DNA of 31,946 nt from Verrucomicrobiales bacterium (GTDB lineage Bacteria > Verrucomicrobiota > Verrucomicrobiia > Verrucomicrobiales > DEV007): positions 1 through 31,946 of the forward strand of contig JABDJT010000436.1 in assembly GCA_013003335.1 (NCBI GenBank). Reading direction: 5' to 3'. The stretch's first letter is position 1. The number at the start of each line of letters is the position of its first letter. Positions 1-8,619 of this stretch are shown piece by piece. The notes under the pieces were generated by a model. That model had not been told where the DNA came from. It saw only the letters and a program-made list of their open reading frames with translations, and did no database searches. Made by a program: the position numbers and the translations under genes.

Positions 1-1108
1 GTTTTCCCAACCACGCTTCGGACATGTCCTGCCCGTCCAACCCGGAAGCCGTTTCCTTTTTGAGCGGCAGGTCACAGAGCTCCGCCAGGGTCGGGAGAAA
101 GTCGATTGCGGCCAGGACGGTCGAATCATCCACCGTCTTCGCCGGGATCCGGCCGGGCCACCGGAGGATCAGCGGTTCGCGAATCCCCCCTTCGTACAGG
201 CTGCGCTTTCGGCCCCGGAACGGACCGGTCGACCCGACCCCGCTGTGAGCCGCGTTGAAGGCCCGGATGTCTTCCGGCCCGTTGTCGCTCGTGAAAACCA
301 CCAGCGTGTTTTCCCGCATACCCAATTCCTCCAACTTTGCCAGGACCCGGCCGATCTGCCGGTCCAGCTCGGACACCGCAGCGTAATAGACCTGGGTGGC
401 ACCCGCGAAAGGAGCCTGCTTCCCGGCGCTGTAGCGGCGATACGGCTCCATCTGTTCGCCGGTGGGATTCAGGGGAGCATGAGGGACCAGCGTCGAGTAA
501 TTGATGAACCATCGCTGATCGCGGTGTTCCTCCAGGAAACGGACGACTTCGTCCGCCACCAGGGTGGGTGCGTTCTGCCAAAACTCCGCCGTGACAGGTC
601 CGCGATTGATGCGTTTTCCGTTTCCCTGCAAAACGACAGAATCATCCACTCCGTAGGCTGACGGTTCCGGCGCTCCCTCGCCGATTCCAAGATGCCACTT
701 TCCAAAATGACCGGTGGCATAGCCCGCGCCCTTCATCAGGTCCATCAACGTCACCACTTCCGGATCCAGGAAATTTACGATCCCGCGCTGGCTGTTGCGA
801 TCCGGCCCGGCAATGTGCGCATGAATCCCGAGCCGTCCCGGGTAACGCCCGGTCAGAAACGCCGCCCGGCTCGGCGAACAGGCCGGAGCATTGACGTAAA
901 ATTGCGTGAACATCCGCCCTTCCGCAGCCAGCCCGTCCAGGTTTGGCGTTTTCAGTTCCGGATGCCCGTAACAGCTGAGATCCCCCCAACCCAGGTCATC
1001 CGCCAGGATGAATAAAATATTCGGTCGCTGCCCGTCTGTTTGCCCGACCGAGCCGGTTGGAAGCGAGAGAAATGCCGGGAGGCAAAAGGAGAGCAGGAGT
1101 TTACGCAT
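1..1108 (-). CDS. Secreted type I sulfatase, 3' end beyond the window
   Basis: This is an arylsulfatase-type hydrolase that removes sulfate esters, probably from polysaccharides, in the periplasm or outside the cell. From the ATG at 1108 the frame stays open to the left edge (369 codons), so the C-terminus is missing. Residues 1-22 form a signal peptide. An N-terminal metal-binding stretch ILADDLGWGDL lies at residues 34-44. The sulfatase signature CSPSR is at residues 77-81, with Cys77 the residue expected to become formylglycine. FGKWHLG and TSDNGPE follow further along, both typical of the family. It diverges from the gene at 1203 across a 94-bp gap. Family assignment is secure. The substrate is unknown, and the class (Cys-type, needing a formylglycine-generating enzyme) is known from the family. 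No maturation enzyme is encoded in the window. Confidence 0.93.
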   Translation of the reverse strand, partial: MRKLLLSFCLPAFLSLPTGSVGQTDGQRPNILFILADDLGWGDLSCYGHPELKTPNLDGLAAEGRMFTQFYVNAPACSPSRAAFLTGRYPGRLGIHAHIAGPDRNSQRGIVNFLDPEVVTLMDLMKGAGYATGHFGKWHLGIGEGAPEPSAYGVDDSVVLQGNGKRINRGPVTAEFWQNAPTLVADEVVRFLEEHRDQRWFINYSTLVPHAPLNPTGEQMEPYRRYSAGKQAPFAGATQVYYAAVSELDRQIGRVLAKLEELGMRENTLVVFTSDNGPEDIRAFNAAHSGVGSTGPFRGRKRSLYEGGIREPLILRWPGRIPAKTVDDSTVLAAIDFLPTLAELCDLPLKKETASGLDGQDMSEAWLGK

Positions 1109-1202
1109 CCCGCATTTTCAGGGGTTTTGGCGGAGAGGTCAATCGGCTCGAATGATTTTCGCTTGAGCCACCGGCAGGGTCCGGCAAGTTGCGTCCTTGC
1201 GA

Positions 1203-2081
1203 ATGAAGTGGCGCTCCCTATGGAACAGCATCCGGAATTTCGGAAAACAATATCTCGGTGATTGGACCCGCTACGAATGCACGACGCAGGCGGCGGCGAT
1301 CTCCTTTTACGCAGCACTTTCGTTTTTTCCCTTCGTCGTCGTGGTGATCTCCGGCGTCGGTTTTTTCTTTGAGCATTTCAAAAGCGGGCAGAACGCGCAG
1401 GAAACTGTCCTCGCCGCCCTTTCGGAAATTTTCTCGCCCGAGATGAGTTCCTCCGTCGCCGAAATTCTCGGCCGGGTCCAGACGGAGGCGCAGGTGGGCG
1501 GTCCCATCGCGGCGGTGATGCTGCTTTACCTGAGTTCCCGGGTCTTCGTACAGCTTGACCGCGCTTTCCTGTTCATCTGGGAAGCCCGACCCGCACCCAC
1601 CGGGAGTCTCCTTTTTTCCACCGGCCGTCTCCTGCTTCGAAGGCTCAAGTCCGTGGCCTTCGTCCTCGTCGCCGGGATCGTGGTGATTGTGATCTTCTTC
1701 GGCATCACGATCCTGTACGCTGCCGGTTCATTTCTCGAAACCTGGCTTCCCAACGTCGGTTCATTCCTCGGCCTTGGCTCTCACCTTCTCAGCGTGGCGA
1801 TCAGCGGCCTGGTTTTCGCCGTGATCTATCGGATCCTGTCGCGGGGTCCGGCGGGGTGGTGGCTCTGCCTCCGAATCGGCCTCGTCGTCGCCATCCTCTG
1901 GGAAATTGGCCGTCTCGTGCTCGCGAGCCTCGTGATCGGGGAAAAATACACCCCCTTCGGCCTGGTCGGATCTTTCCTCGGTATCCTTGTTTGGATTTTT
2001 TACAATGTGCTGGCTCTGCTGGCGGGGGCGGTGCTGGTGAAGATGATGGCCGGTGATTCTGCGGCAAGGGAATCTACGTAA
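1203..2081 (+). CDS. YihY/BrkB-family inner-membrane protein
   Basis: This is a 292-residue polytopic membrane protein. The N-terminus carries the family hallmark (TQAAAISFYAALSFFPFVVV), followed by a loop and further hydrophobic helices near residues 135-190 and 200-285. The family (formerly annotated as ribonuclease BN) has no firmly established function and is often called a putative envelope or virulence factor. The ATG at 1203 was chosen. A TTG two codons upstream (1197) would add only two residues, and neither has a convincing ribosome binding site. The gene is divergent from the sulfatase and 193 bp upstream of the P-type ATPase. A short inverted repeat (AAATCC/GGATTT, 2090-2103) follows the stop and could be a weak terminator. 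Family confidence is high; its role is unknown. Confidence 0.88.
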   Translation: MKWRSLWNSIRNFGKQYLGDWTRYECTTQAAAISFYAALSFFPFVVVVISGVGFFFEHFKSGQNAQETVLAALSEIFSPEMSSSVAEILGRVQTEAQVGGPIAAVMLLYLSSRVFVQLDRAFLFIWEARPAPTGSLLFSTGRLLLRRLKSVAFVLVAGIVVIVIFFGITILYAAGSFLETWLPNVGSFLGLGSHLLSVAISGLVFAVIYRILSRGPAGWWLCLRIGLVVAILWEIGRLVLASLVIGEKYTPFGLVGSFLGILVWIFYNVLALLAGAVLVKMMAGDSAAREST

Positions 2082-2274
2082 TCGCCCGAAATCCGGGGAT
2101 TTTGACAGAAGTGAAAGGGAGAGGATCGAATGCGCTGTGCTCCGTCTGCGGAATGTCTGAAGTTGCTTCGGCCTGCTCGCGAATGGGAATGCCTCCAATC
2201 CGTCGCAAGAATCGACTGCAAGTCGGCAACAAATGCCAAGCAATGCGGTCGCGACGGCAGAACCTTGCAATATT

Positions 2275-4890
2275 ATGTCAGGCCTCCGCGTTCCGAGTTC
2301 CCCGTGGTGTGAGACCAGAGAGGAAATCGTCTCTGGCCTGACCCCGTCCGGGACGGCAAGCGGACTCACCGAATCGGAAGTGGCTGAGCGAAAACTCGCA
2401 TTCGGACCGAACGCCCTCGCCGAGCAAATTCCCCCAAGTTGGTGGAGCCTGCTCTTCCGCCAATTGCGGAGCCTGGTGGTCGCGCTGCTGGCAGCGGCCG
2501 CGTTGCTCTCTGGAATCTTCGGCGACTGGGTCGAGTGCCTGGCCATCCTGGCCGTGATTGCGATCAACACCGCCATCGGATTCTTCACCGAACTCAAGGC
2601 AATGCGGTCGATGGACGCCCTGCGGCGTCTGACTGAATCGATGGCCACTGTCCGCCGCGGTGGACAGATGATGCGAATCAACGCCACTGATCTGGTGCCG
2701 GGCGATCTCGTGTCGCTCGAGGCTGGCGACCTCGTTCCCGTGGACCTTCGCTTGCTTCAGGCTTCTCAGCTACAGGTCGACGAGTCGGCACTGACCGGGG
2801 AGTCGGTACCCGTCGAAAAGCAGACGGATTCTCTGCCGGCAGACACACTCCTCCCCGACCGCTCGAACATGGTCTTCAAAAGTACCCCGGTCACCCGGGG
2901 GGCTGCGCTCGGAGTCGCAACCGCAACCGGTCCGAGAACCGAGATTGGACAGATCGGAATGCTGGTCGCCGGTGTTCAGGCCGATGAGCAAACGCCGCTC
3001 GACCAGCGGCTCAACGTCCTCGCCCGGCGGCTCGTTTGGGTGACCCTGGCAACCGTCCTTTTGACCGGCGCGCTCGGGATCTGGGCCGGCAAGGAGACCT
3101 ATCTGATGATCCAGACCTCGATCGCGCTTGCGGTCGCCGCGATCCCCGAGGGATTGCCGGTGGTCGCGACGATCGCACTCGCACGCGGAATGTGGATGAT
3201 GGCCAGTCGCAACGCCCTCATCAACCGGCTCTCCGCAGTCGAGACGCTCGGCTCGACAAGCATCATCTGCACAGACAAGACCGGCACGCTCACCGAAAAC
3301 AGAATGACACTGATGAGGATGGTGCTCCCGTCGGGCGAGGTCGAACTCGGAAAGGACGAACAACTCATCCCGACCGGGGAAAACCTGGATCCAACTGCGG
3401 TCCAGGACGCACTCACCATCGCCACGCTCTGCAATGATGCCTCGATCGACCCCGAAGGCAAAGGAATCGGCGACCCCCTGGAGGTGGCGTTACTGCTCGG
3501 CGCTCAGAAGGCAGGGATCGATCGGGACAAGCTCGAATCGCAACACCCACGCCTGTCTGAGACCGCATTTGATTCCGATGTGAAGATGATGGCCACGCTA
3601 CACCACGAAGGCGCAGGGAATTACCTCTTCGCGATAAAAGGCGCCGCCGAACCGGTGGTCTCGGCCTGCAGCGACTTGACCGGGGCCGATCGAGAACTCT
3701 GGCTGGAGCGGAACCAATCTCTCGCGGCAAAAGGTCTACGGGTGATCGCGCTCGCGAAAAAGACGGTCCGCAACGAGGACGAGCCCCCGTACGCAGACCT
3801 GGAGTTCGTCGGCCTCGTCGGCCTGCTGGATCCGCCCCGCAAAGACATTGCGGCAGCTCTGGAGAAGTGCACGCGAGCCGGGATCCGGGTGATCATGATG
3901 ACGGGCGATCAGGCGGCGACCGCCATGAACGTGGCCCAGCGGGTCGGCCTCCCCGGTACCCGGGATCCATCCTGTGTAATCGAAGCCAGCTCGCTCGGTG
4001 ACGGCCACATCAGCGATGACAGCAATCGCGACCACGTCCTCGCGGCCGCCATTTTCAGCCGCGTCACACCCAGGCAGAAACTCGACATCGTCGAACTTCA
4101 CCAGCAGCAGGGCGGGATTGTCGCGATGACCGGCGACGGGGTCAACGATGCACCAGCCCTGCGCACCGCCGATATTGGAATCGCGATGGGTCAGCGCGGT
4201 ACGGAGGTCGCCAGGGAAGCCTCCGACATGATCCTCAGGGACGATCGCTTCTCGTCGATCGTCGAGGCGGTCGCCCAGGGACGGGTGATCTTCGGCAATA
4301 TCCGAAAATTTGTCGTCTATCTGATGTCCTGCAATCTCAGCGAGATCCTGGTCATCGGAATCGGCGCCGCACTGGCGGACGGCCTGCCGATGCTGCCCCT
4401 CCAGATCCTCTTCCTCAACCTCGTCACAGACGTCTTCCCGGCGCTGGCTCTCGGCGCCGGCCGAGGCGATCCGTCGGCAATGCAGCAACCACCCCGCCCC
4501 AGTGGGGAACCGGTCTTGCGGCGGCGCGAGTGGACCCGCATCGTCAGCTATAGCATCGTCCTCGCGGCAGCGGTACTGGGTGCGTACCAGTTCGCCAGCC
4601 GCTCACTCGGATTCGACGACTCCGGCTGTGTCACGGTGGCCTTCCTTGTCCTGGCATTCGCCCAACTCTGGCACGTGTTCAATATTGCGGATTCCGACGA
4701 GGTGCTTCGCAATCGCTACGTTTGGATGGCGCTGGGCCTGTGCACCATCCTCATTCTCACCGCCTACCTCGTAGCGCCGCTCGCAGCCGTCATGGGCTTA
4801 GTGCCAATCGGTGCAAGCGGGTGGTCGCTGGTGATGCTCGCCAGCCTTGCACCGCTGACCATCCATCAGCTGTGGCGTAAGCTCACCTGA
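2275..4890 (+). CDS. Cation-transporting P-type ATPase (type II, Ca2+-like)
   Basis: This is an 871-residue P-type ATPase. In order it shows the N-terminal cation-ATPase domain, M1-M2, the actuator domain with LTGES, M4 with PEGLP, the phosphorylation motif DKTGTLT (Asp334), the nucleotide-binding domain, MTGD, the hinge TGDGVNDAP and the C-terminal helices. Transport residues resemble type IIA Ca2+ pumps: Glu in PEGLP, Asn and Glu in YLMSCNLSE (M5), and Asn and Asp in NLVTD (M6). Ca2+ or Mn2+ export is therefore the likely role, though H+, Na+ or K+ variants cannot be excluded. The start is uncertain. An in-frame ATG at 2233 adds 14 residues that look unrelated, so 2275 is preferred. It converges on the gene at 4898-5350, with only 7 bp between the stops. 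Confidence 0.93.
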   Translation: MSGLRVPSSPWCETREEIVSGLTPSGTASGLTESEVAERKLAFGPNALAEQIPPSWWSLLFRQLRSLVVALLAAAALLSGIFGDWVECLAILAVIAINTAIGFFTELKAMRSMDALRRLTESMATVRRGGQMMRINATDLVPGDLVSLEAGDLVPVDLRLLQASQLQVDESALTGESVPVEKQTDSLPADTLLPDRSNMVFKSTPVTRGAALGVATATGPRTEIGQIGMLVAGVQADEQTPLDQRLNVLARRLVWVTLATVLLTGALGIWAGKETYLMIQTSIALAVAAIPEGLPVVATIALARGMWMMASRNALINRLSAVETLGSTSIICTDKTGTLTENRMTLMRMVLPSGEVELGKDEQLIPTGENLDPTAVQDALTIATLCNDASIDPEGKGIGDPLEVALLLGAQKAGIDRDKLESQHPRLSETAFDSDVKMMATLHHEGAGNYLFAIKGAAEPVVSACSDLTGADRELWLERNQSLAAKGLRVIALAKKTVRNEDEPPYADLEFVGLVGLLDPPRKDIAAALEKCTRAGIRVIMMTGDQAATAMNVAQRVGLPGTRDPSCVIEASSLGDGHISDDSNRDHVLAAAIFSRVTPRQKLDIVELHQQQGGIVAMTGDGVNDAPALRTADIGIAMGQRGTEVAREASDMILRDDRFSSIVEAVAQGRVIFGNIRKFVVYLMSCNLSEILVIGIGAALADGLPMLPLQILFLNLVTDVFPALALGAGRGDPSAMQQPPRPSGEPVLRRREWTRIVSYSIVLAAAVLGAYQFASRSLGFDDSGCVTVAFLVLAFAQLWHVFNIADSDEVLRNRYVWMALGLCTILILTAYLVAPLAAVMGLVPIGASGWSLVMLASLAPLTIHQLWRKLT

Positions 4891-4897
4891 ACCGTAG

Positions 4898-5350
4898 CTA
4901 GCCGAAAAATCGACTTTCGACCTCGATCAGCGGCAGCTTGGTCAGGTCGGAGTGAAGGTTGAGCACGAGGCACTCACGGATCCGCTCCGACAGCATCGCG
5001 ACAAGCTGGCTGTTGATCTCCGGGGGGGCTGCGAGGCGCCACAGTTCATAGCCACCTTCGGTAACCAGCTGTTCGACGCTCTGCGCAAGCGCTCGAATCT
5101 GTCGCCGCCTCTCTTCTTCGATCTTGCCATGATCTTCCCCGTATCCCATTCCGCCCGGACTTCCCGGTTCTCCGCCTTTCGGGAATCTCCCTGCCTGATC
5201 GCTCACCAACTCGTGAAGGCGCTCGGGCGGTGGAGGCAATTTGCTCACTTCGAGTTCCTCGAGTCGCTCGACCTCTACATCATCACCGTCGTCACGGGTC
5301 CGGAACACTCTCAAATTCCCCAGGTCGGCGATAACGGCAAGGCTTCTCAT
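4898..5350 (-). CDS. Host_attach-family (baeRF-like) protein
   Basis: This 150-residue soluble protein begins MRSLAVIADLGNLRVFR. It then has an acidic stretch, a Gly-rich loop (PGSPGGMGYGED), a basic helix, and a C-terminus ending in HSDLTKLPLIEVESRFF. That order matches proteins annotated as 'required for attachment to host cells', which belong to the broader archaeal release-factor-like (baeRF) fold group. Actual function is not established. The family name comes from one plant-associated bacterium and should not be taken literally. The start at 5350 is preferred over 5401 because the extra 17 residues look non-native. In my recollection these genes often sit near stress genes and P-type ATPases, as here. 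Confidence 0.72.
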   Translation of the reverse strand: MRSLAVIADLGNLRVFRTRDDGDDVEVERLEELEVSKLPPPPERLHELVSDQAGRFPKGGEPGSPGGMGYGEDHGKIEEERRRQIRALAQSVEQLVTEGGYELWRLAAPPEINSQLVAMLSERIRECLVLNLHSDLTKLPLIEVESRFFG

Positions 5351-5564
5351 TGATTCAACCGGGCTGACAGGGATTGGGGAGAGTCTGACATGCCTCTCCA
5401 AAAAAATGCGATCCGTTGGATCATATTCTCTTGTAGCTCTTCGACGGTGCTCGGACTCAGCAACAGTTGTGGAGGTTGCGGCCTATTTTGACATCCCGTG
5501 CCAAGATCTGCGTGAAAGGGGGCAAGCCGGGCGATGCAAACCGGGGAGGAAGCATCGACTCTGA

Positions 5565-5921
5565 ATGAATATGAAAAAGAGCGATCGAGACGAATTCAGA
5601 GATCTTTTGGTAGAGCAGCGCCGCGAGGTGCTTGAGCACTCGAATCAACTCAACACGGCGAGCCGCGTCGGAGCTGACGGAGTGCCCGATTTTGCTGACT
5701 ACGCCGCAGAAAAGGCCGAGGCAGAGGTGAACGATCGGATCGCCGATAGCGAGAGCAAATTACTCGAAAAAATCGATCTCGCCCTCCAGCGGATCGAAGA
5801 CGGCACCTACGACACTTGTGCCGAATGCTCGGGCAAGATCCCGCTCGCCCGGCTGCGGGCCAAACCTGCAGTCTCACTGTGCGTCAATTGCCAGGCCCGG
5901 AAGGAAGCCTCGGGCAGTTGA
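5565..5921 (+). CDS. DksA/TraR-family zinc-finger regulator
   Basis: This 118-residue protein has an N-terminal helical region (about residues 5-80, predicted coiled coil) and a C4 zinc finger at Cys85-x2-Cys88 and Cys106-x2-Cys109. This is the canonical DksA/TraR C-terminal finger, which lets members enter the RNA polymerase secondary channel and change promoter response, classically with ppGpp. A purine-rich site GGGGAGGA (5543-5550) lies 14 bp before the ATG. The stop codon overlaps a possible TTG start of the next gene, which suggests translational coupling. It is shorter than E. coli DksA (151 residues), like many DksA-like paralogues. Family assignment is strong; target promoters are unknown. 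Confidence 0.92.
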   Translation: MNMKKSDRDEFRDLLVEQRREVLEHSNQLNTASRVGADGVPDFADYAAEKAEAEVNDRIADSESKLLEKIDLALQRIEDGTYDTCAECSGKIPLARLRAKPAVSLCVNCQARKEASGS

Positions 5922-6718
5922 CAGGTCTTCATCCGGCGTCAGATCGCCGGTCATCGATTTCCAATCAATCAGCCGTGTCCAACCGCCGCTACGCCACCAT
6001 CCTGCTTGTTGTTTTTGCGCTCATCTTCGCAGCGCTGGCAATTGATCCGGTGGATCGCTTCGTCTGGGCTTTGGAGAATGCGCTGGTTGCGCTGGGCATG
6101 ATCATTTTCATTGCCAGCCACCGGAGTTTTCGATTCTCCAAACTCTCCTACACGCTGATCTTTCTTTTTTTCTGCCTGCACGAAATCGGTTCGCATTACA
6201 CCTACTCTCTGGTGCCCTACGACGCTTGGTTCAAAGCGGTATTTGGAAGCTCGTTCAACGAGATCTTCGGCTGGGAACGCAATCACTATGACCGGCTGAT
6301 CCATTTCCTGTTTGGAGTTCTTCTCGCCTATCCCATGCGCGAGATCTTCCATCGCATCGCCGAAGCGCGCGGTTTCTGGGGGTATTTTCTTCCGGTTTGC
6401 CTGACGATGACCATGTCCCTCATCTACGAGTTGATCGAGTGGGGCGCCGCGGAAGTCTTCGGCGGCGACCTCGGGATGGCCTATCTCGGAACGCAGGGCG
6501 ACATTTGGGATTCCCACAAGGATTCCCTTCTCGCGACGATTGGCGCGGTTCTTTCCATGGCTGTCGCACTGATCATCAATTTGTGGTTGCAGCGCGATTT
6601 TGGCAGGGAATGGGCAACGAGTCTCAAGGTGAAGCATCCGGAACCCCTGGGTGAAGAGGCGATCCGAAAGATGCTGGACGAAGACAAAAGCTCGAAAGAC
6701 AAACCGGCCAATCGATGA
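5918..6718 (+). CDS. DUF2238 (YjdF-like) membrane protein
   Basis: This is a polytopic membrane protein of the DUF2238 family. Characteristic motifs include LHEIGSHYTY, HYDRLIHFLFG, and a C-terminal run with YELIEWGAAE followed by GTQGDIWDSHKD and a last transmembrane helix. About six hydrophobic segments are visible. Function is unknown. There is no good ATG. The TTG at 5918 overlaps the stop of the DksA-like gene (TTGA) and is preceded by GGAAGGAAG at 5899-5907, giving 266 residues. A GTG at 5975 would give 247 residues starting directly before the first helix, but has no ribosome binding site. I prefer 5918 with low certainty for the start and high certainty for the frame. The cytoplasmic tail is highly charged. 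Confidence 0.85.
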   Translation: MTGLHPASDRRSSISNQSAVSNRRYATILLVVFALIFAALAIDPVDRFVWALENALVALGMIIFIASHRSFRFSKLSYTLIFLFFCLHEIGSHYTYSLVPYDAWFKAVFGSSFNEIFGWERNHYDRLIHFLFGVLLAYPMREIFHRIAEARGFWGYFLPVCLTMTMSLIYELIEWGAAEVFGGDLGMAYLGTQGDIWDSHKDSLLATIGAVLSMAVALIINLWLQRDFGREWATSLKVKHPEPLGEEAIRKMLDEDKSSKDKPANR

Positions 6719-7075
6719 GAGACGGATGTCTGCTCGGCATACCGTACCGCCAATTCGCTTTCCTCCTGCCCAAACAAACCCTTGCTGCGTCAACTTCCGC
6801 AAGAGACGCAAGCTTTTCGATCAGCTCTGATTGCTTGAAACCATGAGGAAAAAACTGTGGGATTTTGCTAAATGAGAACACTCTAATCCATTCTTCCCCT
6901 GCACCGATTTCCAACTCAGGTGAATGTGCTGGTGCGGGACTGCAGGTTGGGAAAACAGATTCTCAAACAGTAGCAACGCAGTTCACTACAAGATGCTCAC
7001 GATTCTCTATTCCCCCCTGGTTTCGTTATTGATCAATCGGAGCTCAAATGGGTATCCTGAGATCGGAGCCGCTGC
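6719..7075. other. Intergenic region, 357 bp
   Basis: This gap lies between the DUF2238 and GYF_2 genes. I see no convincing coding sequence, RNA gene, strong hairpin or repeat. The reverse-strand open frame across 6624-6914 overlaps the preceding gene and has no family resemblance. The promoter of the GYF_2 gene is presumably here, but I cannot point to a clear -35/-10 pair. Confidence 0.6.
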
Positions 7076-7993
7076 ATGAACTATTATGTGTCGATCGATT
7101 CACAGGTCTACGGGCCGTACCCTGCCGTCCAGATACTTTCGATGCGGGAAAACGGAACGGTCAACTCCGAAACCCTGGCCGTTCCCGAGGGACAGGAGAA
7201 TTGGCAACCGCTTTCTGCATTTTTCCCGGAAGAGGCCCCGCCTGTCCGGCCGGTAGCCAACCCTTCGATTTCCGGGATGCTTGATTTTCCTCCCTCTGCC
7301 ACAGCGTCCACCCAGCCATCTCGGCAGGGGTTTTCTCCTCACCCGAGAAAATTCAGTCCGCGCCTCATCAAGGTGAGGCGCCCGGTCGCCACGACCCGTA
7401 AACACAGCATAAGCGCCTCCCCCGCCCGGCCTGGATTCTGGAAACAGGCCAGGCCGTATCTCATCACATTGCTTATCCTCCTGTTATTATGCCCGCTTCT
7501 CCTTTTTCTGGCAATCGGGCTCGGGAATACTGAGGGACAGAATCTCAATTCCGCATCCGCGATAGCAATGATCGCCAGCGGATTGGTTTTCATCCTTGTA
7601 TTGATTCTGTCAATGCTGCTGTTCCAGGCCATTTTCCTTCACCTGACCACGATTATTCTGGCTATAGAAACAGCTCACATTGGAAGGGCATTTGTAACCG
7701 TGATTGTATTCATCGTCATCAGTTTAGGCTTTACGGCCCTATCTTACCTGTTCGCTACCCCGTCTGAATTTGACCGAGCCACTGCCGGTGGACCGACGAC
7801 AACCCTCGAAATTATTTCCTGGATCGTAATGATAGGAAATTTTCTTCTTCAATCCTCGGCTCTGGCTGGAATTTACCGAATCGGATTCGGGAAAGCCTTG
7901 CTATCGAACCTGATGGCATCCGTTGTGACGATCGGATTCCTGATCGTTTGTTTCCTGCTTTCCTTTTTACCCGCTGCTATCGCAAACACATAG
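7076..7993 (+). CDS. GYF_2-domain multi-pass membrane protein
   Basis: This is a 305-residue protein. Residues 1-52 form a GYF_2 (DUF4339) module: it opens MNYYVSIDSQVYGPY and contains the pattern ENWQPLSAFF. A proline/serine-rich and basic linker follows (about 55-122), then five predicted transmembrane helices (about 126-150, 160-190, 205-225, 245-270 and 280-302). GYF_2 modules are believed to bind short peptides or act as cytoplasmic sensing domains on membrane proteins, and are frequent in Planctomycetota and Verrucomicrobiota. A GGAG at about 7062 lies 10 bp before the ATG. The role is unknown. The next downstream feature is tRNA-Tyr on the opposite strand. Confidence 0.82.
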   Translation: MNYYVSIDSQVYGPYPAVQILSMRENGTVNSETLAVPEGQENWQPLSAFFPEEAPPVRPVANPSISGMLDFPPSATASTQPSRQGFSPHPRKFSPRLIKVRRPVATTRKHSISASPARPGFWKQARPYLITLLILLLLCPLLLFLAIGLGNTEGQNLNSASAIAMIASGLVFILVLILSMLLFQAIFLHLTTIILAIETAHIGRAFVTVIVFIVISLGFTALSYLFATPSEFDRATAGGPTTTLEIISWIVMIGNFLLQSSALAGIYRIGFGKALLSNLMASVVTIGFLIVCFLLSFLPAAIANT

Positions 7994-8054
7994 ACAATCC
8001 AAGAACTGCTCTCCGTTCGATCCCCATTTCCCGAGAATCCACCTAAGGGTGGGG

Positions 8055-8139
8055 TGGTGGGCAGGAGAGGATTCGAACCTCTGAAGGCATAGCCAGCAGA
8101 TTTACAGTCTGCCCCGTTTGACCGCTTCGGTACCTACCC
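8055..8139 (-). tRNA. tRNA-Tyr (anticodon GTA)
   Basis: Read on the minus strand, the 5' strand GGGTAGG (from 8139) pairs with the 3' strand CCTGCCC, with one T-G wobble, followed by discriminator A and an encoded CCA (ending at 8055). The anticodon stem-loop CAGACTGTAAATCTG presents GTA. A long variable arm makes it class II, as expected for bacterial tRNA-Tyr. The T-arm GAGGTTCGAATCCTC is intact. It stands alone, not in a tRNA cluster. A small hairpin (CCACC/GGTGG, 8039-8052) lies just past the CCA but is not followed by a T-run. Confidence 0.97.
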
Positions 8140-8142
8140 GTT

Positions 8143-8156
8143 CCGAATAAATTCGG
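8143..8156. other. Perfect inverted repeat abutting the tRNA 5' end
   Basis: CCGAAT-AA-ATTCGG forms a perfect 6-bp stem three bases upstream of the mature 5' end of tRNA-Tyr. It could be a 5'-leader hairpin in the precursor, an operator, or chance; nothing in the sequence decides between these. Confidence 0.4.
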
Positions 8157-8269
8157 GGCGCGAAACTTGGGTTGGATCAACCCGGTTTGCAAGCGAAAAG
8201 TCGATCCCGCACCAAGCGCTCGACGCTGGACGACGCCGGCGACGATCCGGCTTTCCGCTTTCGAACAAC

Positions 8270-8506
8270 CTAGAACAAGTCCTCGGCCACCACGGAATTC
8301 TGCTCGCGGGTGGAGAGGGCTTTCGCCTGAGCTACGACTTCGGCTTCGCCGGTTTCAAACCGGTAGCTGTGGCAGTTCGGGCAGATGTTCACCTTGGAGG
8401 CGACGATCGAATCGCAACCCATACAGACCTTGAACTGGCCGGGGTTTTTGACGATACGACGTGCTCTCTTGGCCCGTTCCTGAAGTGCTGTTTGTTCCTT
8501 CGCCAT
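8270..8506 (-). CDS. Small zinc-ribbon protein (78 aa)
   Basis: This short, basic, soluble protein has a helical N-terminus (residues 1-20, rich in Lys/Arg). A zinc ribbon follows, made of Cys28-x2-Cys31 (CMGC) and Cys42-x2-Cys45 (CPNC), and the tail is acidic. The spacing is that of small rubredoxin-like or ribosomal-type ribbons, which bind nucleic acids or proteins. I cannot name a characterised family. No start other than the ATG at 8506 is sensible. The upstream 113 bp is AT-rich, unlike the surrounding genes, and contains palindromes (see 8573-8590), so it probably holds the promoter. It lies on the same strand as the tRNA-Tyr 130 bp downstream. Confidence 0.82.
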   Translation of the reverse strand: MAKEQTALQERAKRARRIVKNPGQFKVCMGCDSIVASKVNICPNCHSYRFETGEAEVVAQAKALSTREQNSVVAEDLF

Positions 8507-8572
8507 GACAAATGTTTCGCTGAGACGATATCAAATCTGCCACAGTTTCGCAAGAACGAAACATAAAATTAG

Positions 8573-8590
8573 TAATTTTCTCGAAAATTA
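8573..8590. promoter_or_regulatory. AT-rich palindrome upstream of the zinc-ribbon gene
   Basis: TAATTTTC-TC-GAAAATTA is a perfect 8-bp inverted repeat. A further GTAATTTT sits immediately beside it (8593-8600). On the minus strand this second element reads through TATAAT, so promoter and palindrome overlap. A related palindrome with the same GTAATTTT half-site occurs before the exbB-like gene (12292-12309). This suggests a shared operator, but only by similarity. Confidence 0.4.
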
Positions 8591-8619
8591 TAGTAATTTT
8601 AGTTTACCTTGGCTGATAT

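Noticed and set aside
1..1108. Apparent broken sulfatase, with several short frames on the minus strand and no single long one
   Set aside because: Translating the minus strand from 1108 gives one uninterrupted frame to the window edge. The short frames are in other registers.
2082..2312. Small cysteine-containing frame (60 codons from 2130) before the P-ATPase
   Set aside because: Overlaps the ATPase start, cysteines are not in a zinc-site pattern, and no start signal is visible.
1761..2687. 308-codon minus-strand frame across the YihY/P-ATPase junction
   Set aside because: Antisense to two well-supported genes, with Arg/Ser/Pro-rich low-information sequence.
6624..6914. 96-codon minus-strand frame in and beside the DUF2238 gene
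   Set aside because: Overlaps the end of a real gene, has no motif and no start signal.
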